Assembly: GCA_903856875.1 (NCBI GenBank)
Contig: CAIODE010000473.1
Coordinates: 1-7,015, forward strand
Source: an uncultured Burkholderiales bacterium
GTDB taxonomy: Bacteria > Pseudomonadota > Gammaproteobacteria > Burkholderiales > Burkholderiaceae_C
Direction of reading: 5' to 3'
DNA length: 7,015 bases
Each line of letters opens with the position of its first letter. The stretch's first letter is position 1. Under the pieces are notes generated by a model. It was not told the origin of the DNA, searched no databases, and saw nothing but the letters and a program-made list of their open reading frames with translations. The translations under genes were made by a program, and so were the position numbers. Shown piece by piece: positions 1 through 7,015 of the stretch.

Positions 1-572
1 GGATTGGCACCATGGTCATGGACATGGGCAAAGCAGAAAACGCGGGTGGGCTTTATTGCTTGGATGAAAGAGGACTCACTGGCCCCTATGTCGGGGGCTT
101 GTACACACCCAACGGCCTGGCGTTCAGCCCTGATGGCGGCACCATGTATTTCTCCGATTCGCACCCTATGGCACAAAAAATTTGGCGCTGCCAAATTGAA
201 CTTGCCTCGGGCAACTTGTCAAACCAAAGTTTGTTTGTCGACATGACTGATTTACGAGGTCGACCAGACGGTGCTGCCATGGACGCTCAAGGTCATTATT
301 GGATTTGTGGCAACGATGCCGGCTTGGTACATTGTTTTGACACAGCTGGCCGCTGTATTGAGTCTTTGCCTGTTCCTTTTCCCAAGCCTGCCATGTGCGC
401 GTTTGGAGGGGTTGACTTGCAAACAATGTTTGTCACCTCCATTGTTCCGGGCAACAAGGCATTGGACACCACAGGGCAGAGTGGACAAGTGGTGTCCACC
501 CATTTGCCGCATAGGGGTTTGCCTGAGCCTGTTTTCTCAAGATTTCCTGCAACATGGTCATCTATTTTTTAA
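1..572 (+). CDS. SMP-30/gluconolactonase-family sugar lactonase, 3' part (5' truncated by window)
   Basis: The frame is open from the left edge (first full codon at position 3) to TAA at 570-572, giving 189 residues; family members are about 290, so roughly the first third is missing. The fragment begins at the family's IGTM strand. It then has the conserved block [10 protein letters not shown], whose Asn (fragment residue 37) corresponds to a metal ligand of SMP-30/regucalcin, and the block [16 protein letters not shown], whose Asp (residue 89) is another ligand. FVTS (143-146) and GLPEPVFS near the end match the last propeller blade. The third ligand, an N-terminal Glu, lies outside the window. 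Family members are cytoplasmic six-bladed beta-propellers that hydrolyse aldonolactones or aldarolactones with a divalent metal. Next to a TRAP transporter and galactarate dehydratase, a galactaro- or glucarolactonase role is likely, but the substrate is inferred. It ends 58 bases before dctP. Confidence 0.86.
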   Translation, partial: IGTMVMDMGKAENAGGLYCLDERGLTGPYVGGLYTPNGLAFSPDGGTMYFSDSHPMAQKIWRCQIELASGNLSNQSLFVDMTDLRGRPDGAAMDAQGHYWICGNDAGLVHCFDTAGRCIESLPVPFPKPAMCAFGGVDLQTMFVTSIVPGNKALDTTGQSGQVVSTHLPHRGLPEPVFSRFPATWSSIF

Positions 573-630
573 TTACGCATCCCCCTTTTTCTTATCAAAC
601 CTGATCACAACATTCAATTTTGGAGACATC
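573..630 (+). other. Lactonase-dctP intergenic spacer, no convincing promoter or terminator
   Basis: This 58-base AT-rich spacer includes a C5T5 run (581-590), but no stem precedes the T-run, so it is not a credible intrinsic terminator. A weak -10-like TTCAAT (613-618) has no matching -35 element at normal spacing. The simplest reading is read-through from the lactonase gene into dctP. A weak internal promoter cannot be excluded. Confidence 0.4.
622..626 (+). promoter_or_regulatory. Ribosome binding site that fixes the dctP start
   Basis: GGAGA sits five bases ahead of ATG 631. It matters because the same frame stays open far upstream (an ATG exists at 271, inside the lactonase gene). The site, plus a proper signal peptide beginning at 631, shows that 631 is the true start. 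Confidence 0.75.
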
Positions 631-1596
631 ATGAAAATTAAACTGCTTATTTCTGCCTTGGCCATGGCCGGTCTTTCTTTTGCAGCGCAATCCGCTGAGT
701 TCCGTTCTGCTGACACTCACAATGCAGACGACTATCCCACTGTGGTGGCTGTGAAGCACATGAGCGAAGTGCTAGAAAAGATGAGTGGTGGCAAACACAA
801 AATCAAAGTGTTTAACAAAGCCGCTTTGGGACAAGAAAAAGAAACCATCGACCAAGTCAAAATTGGCGCTTTGGACTTTACGCGTGTCAATGTAGGTCCA
901 ATGAACGGCATTTGCCCATTGACCCAAGTGCCCACCATGCCTTTCTTGTTCTCTTCCGTGACGCACATGCGCAAGTCTTTGGATGGCGCCGCTGGTGAAG
1001 AAATCTTGAAGAGTTGCGAAGCTTTCGGCTTCGTTGGTTTGGCATTCTATGACTCAGGTGCACGCTCTATTTACGCCAAGAAAGCCATCAAAACAGTGGC
1101 TGACGCCAAGGGCTTGAAAATCCGTGTTCAACAGTCTGATTTGTGGGTGGCTTTGGTCAGTGCCATGGGCGCCAATGCCACACCCATGCCTTATGGCGAG
1201 GTTTACACCGGTTTAAAAACAGGGTTGATTGATGCTGCCGAAAACAACATTCCTTCGTTCGATACCGCTAAGCACGTTGAAGCGGTCAAGATTTACTCAC
1301 GCACAGAGCACTCCATGGCACCTGAAATGTTGGTCATGTCAAAAATCATATGGGACAAGCAGTCGAAGGCTGATCAAGACATGATTCGTACGGCGGCCAA
1401 AGAGTCTGTGGCTTTTCAGCGTAAAAAATGGGACGAGCAAGAAGCCAAATCATTGGCCAATGTCAAAGCTGCGGGGGCAGAAATTGTTGAAGTCGACAAG
1501 AAGTCATTTCAAGCCGTCATGGGCCCTGTCTACGACAAGTTCATGACCACGCCCGACATGAAGCGTTTGGTGAAAGCCATTCAAGACACCAAGTGA
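631..1596 (+). CDS. dctP: TRAP transporter substrate-binding protein, DctP family
   Basis: A 321-residue periplasmic binding protein that captures a sugar acid or other carboxylate and delivers it to the DctQM membrane complex encoded just downstream. Residues 1-22 are a Sec signal peptide (Lys-2/Lys-4, hydrophobic core, AQSA before the likely cut at Glu-23). The mature part has the DctP layout: [14 protein letters not shown] after the cut (25-38), SGARSIYAK with Arg-145, and LKIRVQ with Arg-165. Arg-165 is the family Arg that makes the salt bridge to the ligand carboxylate. The hinge block [13 protein letters not shown] (198-210) follows. Length is normal for the family (about 320-340). Some betaproteobacterial relatives are known to bind D-glucuronate or D-galacturonate. 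That substrate fits the garD neighbour but is inferred here, and the generic symbol does not imply C4-dicarboxylates. Confidence 0.95.
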   Translation: MKIKLLISALAMAGLSFAAQSAEFRSADTHNADDYPTVVAVKHMSEVLEKMSGGKHKIKVFNKAALGQEKETIDQVKIGALDFTRVNVGPMNGICPLTQVPTMPFLFSSVTHMRKSLDGAAGEEILKSCEAFGFVGLAFYDSGARSIYAKKAIKTVADAKGLKIRVQQSDLWVALVSAMGANATPMPYGEVYTGLKTGLIDAAENNIPSFDTAKHVEAVKIYSRTEHSMAPEMLVMSKIIWDKQSKADQDMIRTAAKESVAFQRKKWDEQEAKSLANVKAAGAEIVEVDKKSFQAVMGPVYDKFMTTPDMKRLVKAIQDTK

Positions 1597-1635
1597 TTAA
1601 TGCAATGCCAGGTTGAATTTTGAAGGCGATGTTGA

Positions 1636-2124
1636 ATGTTCACTAAGTTTTGTGCGGCCTTGTCAAAAATCAGCCTGATGCTGGCAGTGATTGGATTGTT
1701 GTCTGTGGTGTTGTGCGTCCAATGGCAAGTCATTGGACGCTACGTTTTCAATGACACACCCACTTGGGCAGAAGCTCTGGCCATGCTCATTGTTCTCTTT
1801 GTCACGGCCTTTGGTTTGGGTGTGGGGGTGCGCGATGCCGGTCATATTGGCATGGAGTCACTCATCGTGTTGTTGCCAGAAAAATGGCGCTTGCGTTTAG
1901 AGTTACTGATCCATTCATTGGTCGCTGTATTTGGATTTTTGATGGTTCAAAGTGGGTGGATGTGGGCCAGTGCCAAGTGGCAAGAAAAAAAGCCCATGCT
2001 ACCGGTACCAGATGGCATTGACTATGTTCCTGTGATCATTGCGGGTGCACTCATCTTGATCTTCTCAATTGAGCACATTGTGGCGCTGCTTCGCGGTGAA
2101 GTTGTGGAGCCATCATGGAATTAA
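1636..2124 (+). CDS. dctQ: TRAP transporter small permease subunit, DctQ family
   Basis: A 162-residue inner-membrane protein with four predicted membrane segments (about 12-34, 44-64, 88-110 and 129-152), the usual DctQ topology. The family signature GRYVFNDTPTWAEALAM (34-50) spans the end of the first segment and the start of the second, and HIGMESL (70-76) follows. DctQ pairs with DctM to form the membrane part of a sodium-coupled TRAP importer. The start is ATG 1636 because an in-frame TGA (1633-1635) lies directly before it; AAGG at 1623-1626 is a plausible but rather distant ribosome site. The stop codon overlaps the beginning of dctM by ten bases, so the two are probably translationally coupled. 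The 39-base gap after dctP holds no clear stem-loop. Substrate cannot be read from this subunit. Confidence 0.94.
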   Translation: MFTKFCAALSKISLMLAVIGLLSVVLCVQWQVIGRYVFNDTPTWAEALAMLIVLFVTAFGLGVGVRDAGHIGMESLIVLLPEKWRLRLELLIHSLVAVFGFLMVQSGWMWASAKWQEKKPMLPVPDGIDYVPVIIAGALILIFSIEHIVALLRGEVVEPSWN

Positions 2125-3404
2125 CAGTTCTTGGTTTGAGTTTTACCCTGCTGTTAATCCTTGGGGTGCCTGTTGCGTTTGCCATCGGTCTTTCCTCCGT
2201 GGCCACCATTTTGGCCGCGGGTTTGCCAGTTGCTGTTGTCTTCCAAAAAATGGTCGGGGGCATGCAAATTTTCTCTTTCTTGGCCATTCCGTTTTTTGTA
2301 TTCGCTGGCGAATTAATGCTCTACGGCGGCATTGCCGATCGCATCGTTAAATTTGCCAACAGTTTGGTCGGCCACGTTCGCGGTGGCTTAGGTATGAGCA
2401 ACGTATTGGGCTGCACCATTTTTGGCGGTATAGCGGGCTCGCCGCTGGCCGATGTTTCCGCCATTGGCTCGGTCATGATTCCGCTTATGAAGAAGGAGGG
2501 CTATGACGCTGACTATGCTGTCAATGTCACCACCCATGCTGCCTTGGTGGGTGCCATCATGCCAACTTCGCACAACCTGATTATTTTCACGCTGGCCACT
2601 TCGGGCATTGCCTCTGTAAGTATCTTGGGTTTAATTTTGGCAGGGCTTATTCCAGCAATTATTTTGACCATTTGCAATTTGGCAGCTGCTTATTACGTTG
2701 CAGTGAAGCGCGGATACCCCACACATGGCAACTTTCCCGGTTGGAATGTCGTACTGATGGCCTTTTTGGCAGCCCTCCCTGGCTTGTTTGTGGTGGTCAT
2801 TATTTTGGGCGGCATCTTGTCGGGTGCCTTCACCGCCACAGAGTCGGCGTCTATTGCTGTTGCATGGGCTTTGTTTGTCACGGTCGTGGTTTATCGCTCC
2901 CTTACTTGGGCACATTTTTTAAAGGCTTGCGCCAAGGCATGCAAAACAACCGGTGTTGTTTTGTTGCTTATTGGCATTTCGGCCGCCTTTGGTTATTTCA
3001 TGGCCTTGTACGAGGTACCGCAAAAAACGGGCGAGATGATGAAACTGGTCAGCAGTGAGCCATGGATCATTTTTCTCATGATCAATGTGTTGCTTTTTAT
3101 ATTGGGAACATTTTTGGACATGGCGGCAACCATTCTCATTTGCACGCCCATCTTTTTGCCCATCGCTATGCAGTTTGGCATGGACCCTCTGCAGTTTGGT
3201 ATTCTGATGCTCATCAATTGCGCACTCGGTTTGAACACGCCGCCGGTTGGTACAGTGCAGTTTGTAGGTTGTGCTATTGGTGAGATATCTGTGGGACAAG
3301 TCATGCGTACCATTGCGCCTTTCTACAGTGCGCTCGGCATGACTTTGCTGGCTGTGACGTATGTGCCTTCTTTTTCTTTGTGGTTACCCCAGACCTTTAA
3401 ATAA
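2115..3404 (+). CDS. dctM: TRAP transporter large permease subunit, DctM family
   Basis: A 429-residue, very hydrophobic transporter subunit of standard length, with about a dozen helices plus re-entrant hairpins. It forms the sodium-driven elevator channel that takes substrate from DctP. Conserved DctM blocks are all present: [16 protein letters not shown] (53-68), [20 protein letters not shown] (90-109) continuing into [14 protein letters not shown] (112-125), [16 protein letters not shown] (233-248), [20 protein letters not shown] (330-349) and [11 protein letters not shown] (373-383). Family naming is therefore secure. Start ATG 2115 lies inside the last codons of dctQ, with GGAG at 2106-2109 five bases upstream. 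No frameshift or missing block is seen. It ends eight bases before garD. Confidence 0.97.
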   Translation: MELTVLGLSFTLLLILGVPVAFAIGLSSVATILAAGLPVAVVFQKMVGGMQIFSFLAIPFFVFAGELMLYGGIADRIVKFANSLVGHVRGGLGMSNVLGCTIFGGIAGSPLADVSAIGSVMIPLMKKEGYDADYAVNVTTHAALVGAIMPTSHNLIIFTLATSGIASVSILGLILAGLIPAIILTICNLAAAYYVAVKRGYPTHGNFPGWNVVLMAFLAALPGLFVVVIILGGILSGAFTATESASIAVAWALFVTVVVYRSLTWAHFLKACAKACKTTGVVLLLIGISAAFGYFMALYEVPQKTGEMMKLVSSEPWIIFLMINVLLFILGTFLDMAATILICTPIFLPIAMQFGMDPLQFGILMLINCALGLNTPPVGTVQFVGCAIGEISVGQVMRTIAPFYSALGMTLLAVTYVPSFSLWLPQTFK

Positions 3405-3412
3405 AGTGTTTT

Positions 3413-4990
3413 ATGGACTCTTCTGAATTCCCCGTTATTGCAATGCACGAGGCCGATAACGTGGCCATTGTGGTCAATGCGGGGGGATTGAAAGCGGGAG
3501 CCAAGGTCAGAAAGCATCCTGGCGCACCGCTCGTGACACTTGTCAACGCTGTACCGCAAGGTCACAAGCTTGCACTGACCGCCATCGAGGCCGGTCAGCC
3601 TGTCACGCGCTACAACGTCACCATTGGCTTTGCAAAACAAAACATCGAAGCTGGCAGCTGGGTGCATGAGAGATTGCTTGAATTGCCATCTGCGCGCAAT
3701 TTCTTCAACTTGCCCATGGCCACTGCCAATGCGCCTTCTGCCGAAGCGCTAGAAGGTTTTACGTTTGAGGGCTATCGAAACTCAGACGGCTCGGTTGGTA
3801 CGCGCAATATTTTGGCAGTCACCACCACGGTTCAATGCGTGGCAGGTGTGGTGGACTTGGCTGTCCAAAAAATAAAACAAGATTTGTTGCCACTTTATCC
3901 CAATGTCGACGATGTGGTGGGCATTGAGCACACCTACGGATGTGGTGTGGCCATTGATGCGCCCGACGCTATCATTCCCATCAGAACGTTGCGCAACATC
4001 AGCCTCAATCCCAATTTTGGCAATGAAATTTTGGTGGTCAGTTTAGGCTGTGAAAAATTACCACCGCAGCGCTTGTTGCCACCTGGCAGTTTCCCCTTGG
4101 TCGATGAACGAACGGCTGCTGACGGTCCCGACACCATTTGTTTGCAAGACGACCAGCATGTGGGCTTCATGTCCATGTTGCAGCACATTGTGGAAGGCGC
4201 CAAGCCGCACTTGGCTCGTTTGAATGCCAGACGCCGTGAGACGGTGCCTGCCAGCGAGTTGGTGGTGGGTGTGCAGTGTGGTGGCAGCGATGCATTCTCT
4301 GGCGTGACCGCCAATCCCGTTGTAGGCTATGCGGCCGATTTGCTGGTTCGCGCGGGCGCCACCATCATGTTCAGTGAAAACACCGAAGTGCGTGATGCCG
4401 TTGAACAACTGACGCACAGGGCCAGCAGCGTTGAAGTGGCGCAAAGCATTGTGCGAGAACTCGATTGGTACGACCGCTACTTGGAAAGAGGCCACGCAGA
4501 TCGCAGTGCCAATACCACGCCTGGCAACAAAGCCGGCGGCTTGTCCAACATTGTGGAAAAGGCCATGGGCTCCATTGTGAAAAGTGGTTCGCAGCCCATT
4601 CAACATGTGCTGTCACCTGGTGAAAAACTCAAGCCAAGTCAAAAGGGCTTGGTCTTTGCGGCTACGCCTGCCAGTGATTTCATTTGTGGCACCTTGCAAT
4701 TGGCAGCGGGCATGAACCTGCATGTTTTCACCACGGGAAGAGGCACACCCTATGGTTTGCAAGCATGTCCGGTTGTGAAAATTGCCACTCGTACAGAATT
4801 GGCAAAGCGCTGGCACGACTTGATGGACCTGAACGCAGGCCGAGTGGCAGATGGTGAGATCACCATTGAAGAGGGCGGTTGGGAGCTGTTCAAGTTGTTG
4901 TTAGAGGTGGCCAGCGGCCAGAAAACTTGGGCCGAGCATTGGAAATTACACAACGCCTTGGTGTTGTTCAATCCTGCACCCATTACTTGA
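3413..4990 (+). CDS. garD: Galactarate dehydratase (UxaA/GarD family)
   Basis: A 525-residue cytoplasmic enzyme, almost the length of E. coli GarD (523) and recognisably alike throughout. GarD (EC 4.2.1.42) removes water from D-galactarate to give 5-dehydro-4-deoxy-D-glucarate. An N-terminal SAF-type domain (about 10-90) starts with [11 protein letters not shown] (His-12). The catalytic part follows with [12 protein letters not shown] (121-132), [12 protein letters not shown] (His-173, Cys-177), GCEK (Cys-213), [15 protein letters not shown] (Cys-289) and [11 protein letters not shown] (363-373). It ends in FNPAPIT, nearly as in GarD. This pattern separates it from the altronate dehydratase branch, whose members are often split into small and large chains. 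The start is the only ATG after an in-frame TAA (3398-3400); the upstream ribosome site is very weak (AAAG 3403-3406), so translation may depend on ribosomes finishing dctM. Activity on glucarate or related acids cannot be excluded. Confidence 0.95.
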   Translation: MDSSEFPVIAMHEADNVAIVVNAGGLKAGAKVRKHPGAPLVTLVNAVPQGHKLALTAIEAGQPVTRYNVTIGFAKQNIEAGSWVHERLLELPSARNFFNLPMATANAPSAEALEGFTFEGYRNSDGSVGTRNILAVTTTVQCVAGVVDLAVQKIKQDLLPLYPNVDDVVGIEHTYGCGVAIDAPDAIIPIRTLRNISLNPNFGNEILVVSLGCEKLPPQRLLPPGSFPLVDERTAADGPDTICLQDDQHVGFMSMLQHIVEGAKPHLARLNARRRETVPASELVVGVQCGGSDAFSGVTANPVVGYAADLLVRAGATIMFSENTEVRDAVEQLTHRASSVEVAQSIVRELDWYDRYLERGHADRSANTTPGNKAGGLSNIVEKAMGSIVKSGSQPIQHVLSPGEKLKPSQKGLVFAATPASDFICGTLQLAAGMNLHVFTTGRGTPYGLQACPVVKIATRTELAKRWHDLMDLNAGRVADGEITIEEGGWELFKLLLEVASGQKTWAEHWKLHNALVLFNPAPIT

Positions 4991-5006
4991 TCGGTGAGAT
5001 AAATTT

Positions 5007-5013
5007 AAAGGAG
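5007..5013 (+). promoter_or_regulatory. Strong ribosome binding site of the TctC-type gene; favours the second ATG
   Basis: AAAGGAG is the best Shine-Dalgarno match in the window. It is two bases from ATG 5016 and five from ATG 5019. Normal spacing favours 5019, making the protein one residue shorter. Confidence 0.7.
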
Positions 5014-5015
5014 CC

Positions 5016-5972
5016 ATGATGAAAAAAATAATGACTGCGATGTTATCTGCTGTTTGCATCTCTAGTGCCATGGCATGGCCTGATAAAACAGTTACGCTGG
5101 TGGTGCCTTTTCCACCTGGCGGCTCAACCGACTTGATTGCACGTGCTCTGGCTCCTAAGTTGCAAGAGAAATTGGGTGGCACTTTCATCATTGACAACAA
5201 GGCCGGTGCCACAGGTACGATCGGTGCGGGGTTTGTCACGCGTGCCGCACCCGATGGCCATACTTTGTTTGTTTCTTCTTTGGGCCCTTTTGTCATTGCG
5301 CCGCACTTGATGGCCAAGGTCCCTTACGATGCCCTTAAAGATTTTGACTACATCACCATTGCGGTTCAAGCGCCCAATGTTTTGGTGGTACCAGCAAGTT
5401 CACCTCACAAGTCAATGAACGATGTGATTGCCTTTCACAAAGCCAATCCCAATAAATTCACCATGGCCTCCTCTGGCAATGGCAGCAGTGATCACCTCAC
5501 GGCCGAGTTGTTCTGGCAACAAACCAACACCACAGGCATTCATGTGCCCTACAAAGGCGGTGGCCCTGTCATGGTTGATTTGCTTGGCGGACAAATAGAC
5601 AGCTCTTTCATGAACATCAACACGGCCATGCCCCAAATTTTGGCTGGCAAACTGCGTGCGTTGTCTATTACCAGTGTCAAACGTTCACCACTTTTGCCCA
5701 ATGTGCCATCATTAGAAGAGTTGGGTATCAAAGAGGCCAATGTTTACTCTTGGCAAGCTGTTGCAGCGCCCAAGGGATTGCCATCAGACATCAAGGCCAA
5801 ATTGCATGCGGCCGTTGTGAGTGCGTTGAACGATCCGCAAGTAAAGCCCAAATTGCTGGAGTTGGGTTTTGAAATTGTGGCCAACTCGCCAGAGCAATTC
5901 TCGGCCTATCAGGCCTCTGAATTTGCGCGTTGGAAAAGCCTGATTCAATCTCGCAACATCAAGGCGGACTGA
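5016..5972 (+). CDS. TctC/Bug-family periplasmic solute-binding protein (orphan)
   Basis: 318 residues, the normal size. A Sec signal peptide covers 1-20 (MMKK start, hydrophobic core, AMA before the likely cut at Trp-21). Cys-14 is not in a lipobox, so it is probably a soluble periplasmic protein. Family motifs follow in order: VVPFPPGGSTDLIAR (29-43), NKAGATGTIGA (61-71), APDGHTL (78-84), SSGNGSSDHLTAE (152-164) and VPYKGGGPVMVDLLGGQID (177-195). These proteins bind carboxylates and similar small molecules through backbone-rich loops and normally feed TctAB permeases. No tctA or tctB is in the window, as is common for the large Bug families of betaproteobacteria. It lies 25 bases after garD with a strong ribosome site and is the last gene before a terminator. 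The ligand is unknown; a substrate related to aldarate metabolism is a guess from position. Confidence 0.95.
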   Translation: MMKKIMTAMLSAVCISSAMAWPDKTVTLVVPFPPGGSTDLIARALAPKLQEKLGGTFIIDNKAGATGTIGAGFVTRAAPDGHTLFVSSLGPFVIAPHLMAKVPYDALKDFDYITIAVQAPNVLVVPASSPHKSMNDVIAFHKANPNKFTMASSGNGSSDHLTAELFWQQTNTTGIHVPYKGGGPVMVDLLGGQIDSSFMNINTAMPQILAGKLRALSITSVKRSPLLPNVPSLEELGIKEANVYSWQAVAAPKGLPSDIKAKLHAAVVSALNDPQVKPKLLELGFEIVANSPEQFSAYQASEFARWKSLIQSRNIKAD

Positions 5973-5980
5973 ATCAGCTA

Positions 5981-6006
5981 TCGAGTGTCTGCCACTCGAA
6001 TTTTTT
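5981..6006 (+). terminator. Intrinsic terminator at the end of the rightward operon
   Basis: A perfect 7-bp stem, TCGAGTG (5981-5987) and CACTCGA (5993-5999), closes a five-base loop (TCTGC). One A follows, then six Ts (6001-6006). It starts eight bases after the TctC-type stop. The other strand can form the same stem but has no T-run after it, so it mainly serves the rightward operon. The T-run touches the stop codon of the convergent gene. Confidence 0.87.
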
Positions 6007-6829
6007 AAGCGTTGCGGCCCACCAAGCTGTAAGCGCTGGTATTGCTTTGCAACCATTGCTGTGACAGCACGTCGCTCTGCTGTGCAGGATGGAAGTCAGC
6101 TTTTTTGTAGGCTTTCCAATGGCCTACATTGCTTCTGAACAAGCCGTCTTTGCTGAGCAGCAACTGGTAGCCGCTTTTCCAAGTGCTGATCTTGAACAAG
6201 CTGCCATCGTGCCAGAGGTTGTTAACGGTTTGACGCATCACATCGCCAATGAAGGTCATGGTCACGTAGTGAAAAATGCGAATGCGCCATTCTTCATTGC
6301 CACCTAAGGCTTTGTAAACATCAAAGGCCGTGCAGCGGTGCTCTGCTTCTTCGGCAGCGTGCCATTGCCACATGGTTCTCAGACGCGGCTCTGTGCCTTC
6401 GAAAACTTCAGAGTGGCTTAACAACCAGTCAGCAAAGATGTCTGTGAAGTGTTCGGTCGCTGCTGTAGCCGCCAATTGTTGGCGTACGTTTTGGTGGGCA
6501 TTGGTTTTGATGCGCTTGGCAGAGCGCTCGGCAATTTTGTTTTGAAAGCCTTGAATCTCTAGGTGGCCATTGAACAGTGCGTGAATACGGCGGTGCGTGG
6601 CTTCTTGTCCTATGAAGCCTTTCACTTCCTCCGCAAATTTTTCCCGTGTGGCGTCGTCCATTTGCTTGGCGCCTTCACGGACTGAATCGATGAAGAATTG
6701 CTCGCCCACAGGAAAGCTCATCGACAAGGCATTGAAGAACGCTGACTTGAAAGCGTCACCACCACACCAGCGCTTTTCAAAAGGTGTAGTGAGGTCAACC
6801 AATAATTTTCTAACAACAAGTTCAGACAT
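6005..6829 (-). CDS. Predicted metal-dependent hydrolase family protein (PF10118/COG3687 type), with ferritin-like di-metal motif
   Basis: A 274-residue, mostly helical protein without signal peptide or obvious membrane segment, so probably cytoplasmic. I recognise the family from FFNALSMSFPVGEQFFIDSV (31-50), GFIGQEATHRRIH (71-83), TAATEHFTDI (122-131) and MWQWHAAEEAEHRCTAFDVY (153-172). The family is named for a predicted hydrolase activity; I know of no settled reaction. Glu-43, Glu-76xxHis-79, Glu-126 and Glu-161xxHis-164 follow the spacing of di-iron carboxylate (ferritin-like) proteins, so an oxidase or oxygenase-type role is as likely as hydrolysis. The ATG at 6829-6827 has only a weak upstream ribosome site (GAAAGA). 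It converges on the catabolic operon and is probably not functionally part of it. A palindromic operator-like site lies about 70 bases upstream of its start. Confidence 0.85.
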   Translation of the reverse strand: MSELVVRKLLVDLTTPFEKRWCGGDAFKSAFFNALSMSFPVGEQFFIDSVREGAKQMDDATREKFAEEVKGFIGQEATHRRIHALFNGHLEIQGFQNKIAERSAKRIKTNAHQNVRQQLAATAATEHFTDIFADWLLSHSEVFEGTEPRLRTMWQWHAAEEAEHRCTAFDVYKALGGNEEWRIRIFHYVTMTFIGDVMRQTVNNLWHDGSLFKISTWKSGYQLLLSKDGLFRSNVGHWKAYKKADFHPAQQSDVLSQQWLQSNTSAYSLVGRNA

Positions 6830-6897
6830 GAAGATCTTTCAAGAGGACCGAGGGTTTTGGAGGGCTACTCGGTTTCGCATTATTTTGCTATATTTTC

Positions 6898-6913
6898 CAT
6901 ACATTAATGTATG
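6898..6913. promoter_or_regulatory. Perfect 16-bp palindrome, probable TetR-family operator
   Basis: CATACATTAATGTATG reads identically on both strands. It lies 69-84 bases upstream of the leftward start codon, where a promoter-overlapping operator would be expected. The half-site CATACATT/AATGTATG resembles half-sites of AcrR-like TetR-family repressors as I remember them, though there the halves are spaced and here they abut. The regulator itself is not in the window. The function is inferred from symmetry and position only. Confidence 0.5.
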
Positions 6914-6960
6914 TTTTTGTGACATCCTTGTTTTTAAAGGGTTTTTTCTCTGATTTAGAG

Positions 6961-6993
6961 CAAAAGTTGAGAGGTTTAAGATCCCAACTTTTG
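6961..6993. repeat. 9-bp inverted repeat with 15-base loop
   Basis: CAAAAGTTG (6961-6969) is matched perfectly by CAACTTTTG (6985-6993). No T-run follows directly on either strand, so it is a poor terminator candidate. It could be a second regulator site, the end of an unseen element or chance in AT-rich DNA. Confidence 0.35.
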
Positions 6994-7015
6994 AAACCCG
7001 CCATTTTTGGGCCCC

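Larger units (their letters stand above)
6830..7015. other. AT-rich region upstream of the leftward gene, no clear gene
   Basis: These 186 bases hold the 5' leader and presumably the promoter of the leftward gene. No convincing -35/-10 pair stands out on either strand, although TATAGC/AAAATA-type -10 candidates occur leftward around 6880-6895. Two inverted repeats are listed separately. Short open frames run off the right edge on both strands, but none has a ribosome site or recognisable protein. A gene may begin beyond the window. Confidence 0.5.

Noticed and set aside
271..630. Upstream in-frame extension of dctP (start at 271, protein of 441 residues)
   Set aside because: It overlaps the lactonase gene in another frame, and the signal peptide plus GGAGA site place the true start at 631.
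4058..4606. Leftward open frame of 182 codons inside garD
   Set aside because: The garD frame is strongly conserved across the whole stretch; the reverse frame looks like a compositional shadow.
5055..5057. Possible lipoprotein cysteine (Cys-14) in the TctC-type signal peptide
   Set aside because: The residues before it do not form a lipobox, and a normal AMA cleavage site follows at residue 20.
6926..6947. Possible terminator: CCTT/AAGG stem followed by a T-run
   Set aside because: The stem is only four base pairs around an AT-rich loop, and no rightward gene ends nearby.
6597..6953. Rightward open frame opposite the leftward di-metal gene
   Set aside because: It is the antisense shadow of a well-recognised protein and shows no family motif or ribosome site.
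6907..7015. Short rightward open frame from ATG 6907 running off the right edge
   Set aside because: The ATG lies inside the palindrome, has no ribosome site, and the roughly 36 residues match nothing I recognise. All leftward frames here are also open for long stretches, so this is weak evidence.

Overview
The window looks like a chromosomal sugar-acid catabolism locus from a betaproteobacterium, most likely Burkholderiales/Comamonadaceae. I infer this from the gene types (a TRAP transporter, an orphan Bug/TctC binding protein and a galactarate dehydratase together), the moderate GC content and the protein sequences; no rRNA or other taxonomic marker is present. I see no tRNA, rRNA, CRISPR array, insertion sequence or phage gene.

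Layout. Six rightward genes are packed into positions 1-5972: the 3' part of an SMP-30/gluconolactonase-type lactonase (cut by the left edge), the three subunits of a TRAP transporter (dctP periplasmic binding protein, dctQ small membrane subunit, dctM large membrane subunit), a full-length galactarate dehydratase (garD), and a TctC/Bug-type periplasmic binding protein with no TctA or TctB partner in the window. Gaps are 58, 39, -10 (overlap), 8 and 25 bases, and a clear intrinsic terminator at 5981-6006 closes the run, so this is probably one operon whose promoter lies left of the window. A convergent leftward gene (6005-6829) encodes a protein of the family called predicted metal-dependent hydrolase (PF10118/COG3687 type), which carries a ferritin-like di-metal motif. 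The last 186 bases (6830-7015) are AT-rich, hold no convincing gene, and contain a perfect 16-bp palindrome that looks like a TetR-family operator plus a second 9-bp inverted repeat.

How the genes fit together (inference). The TRAP system would import a sugar acid, probably a hexuronate or aldarate. A uronate dehydrogenase, not in the window, would oxidise a uronate to an aldarolactone; the SMP-30 enzyme could open that lactone to the aldarate; GarD would dehydrate galactarate to 5-dehydro-4-deoxy-D-glucarate. This is the oxidative uronate/aldarate route. The role of the extra TctC-type binding protein is unknown. The cluster type is known biology; I found no clearly new system here. The points most worth a second look are the di-metal motif, the palindrome next to that gene, and the orphan second binding protein.
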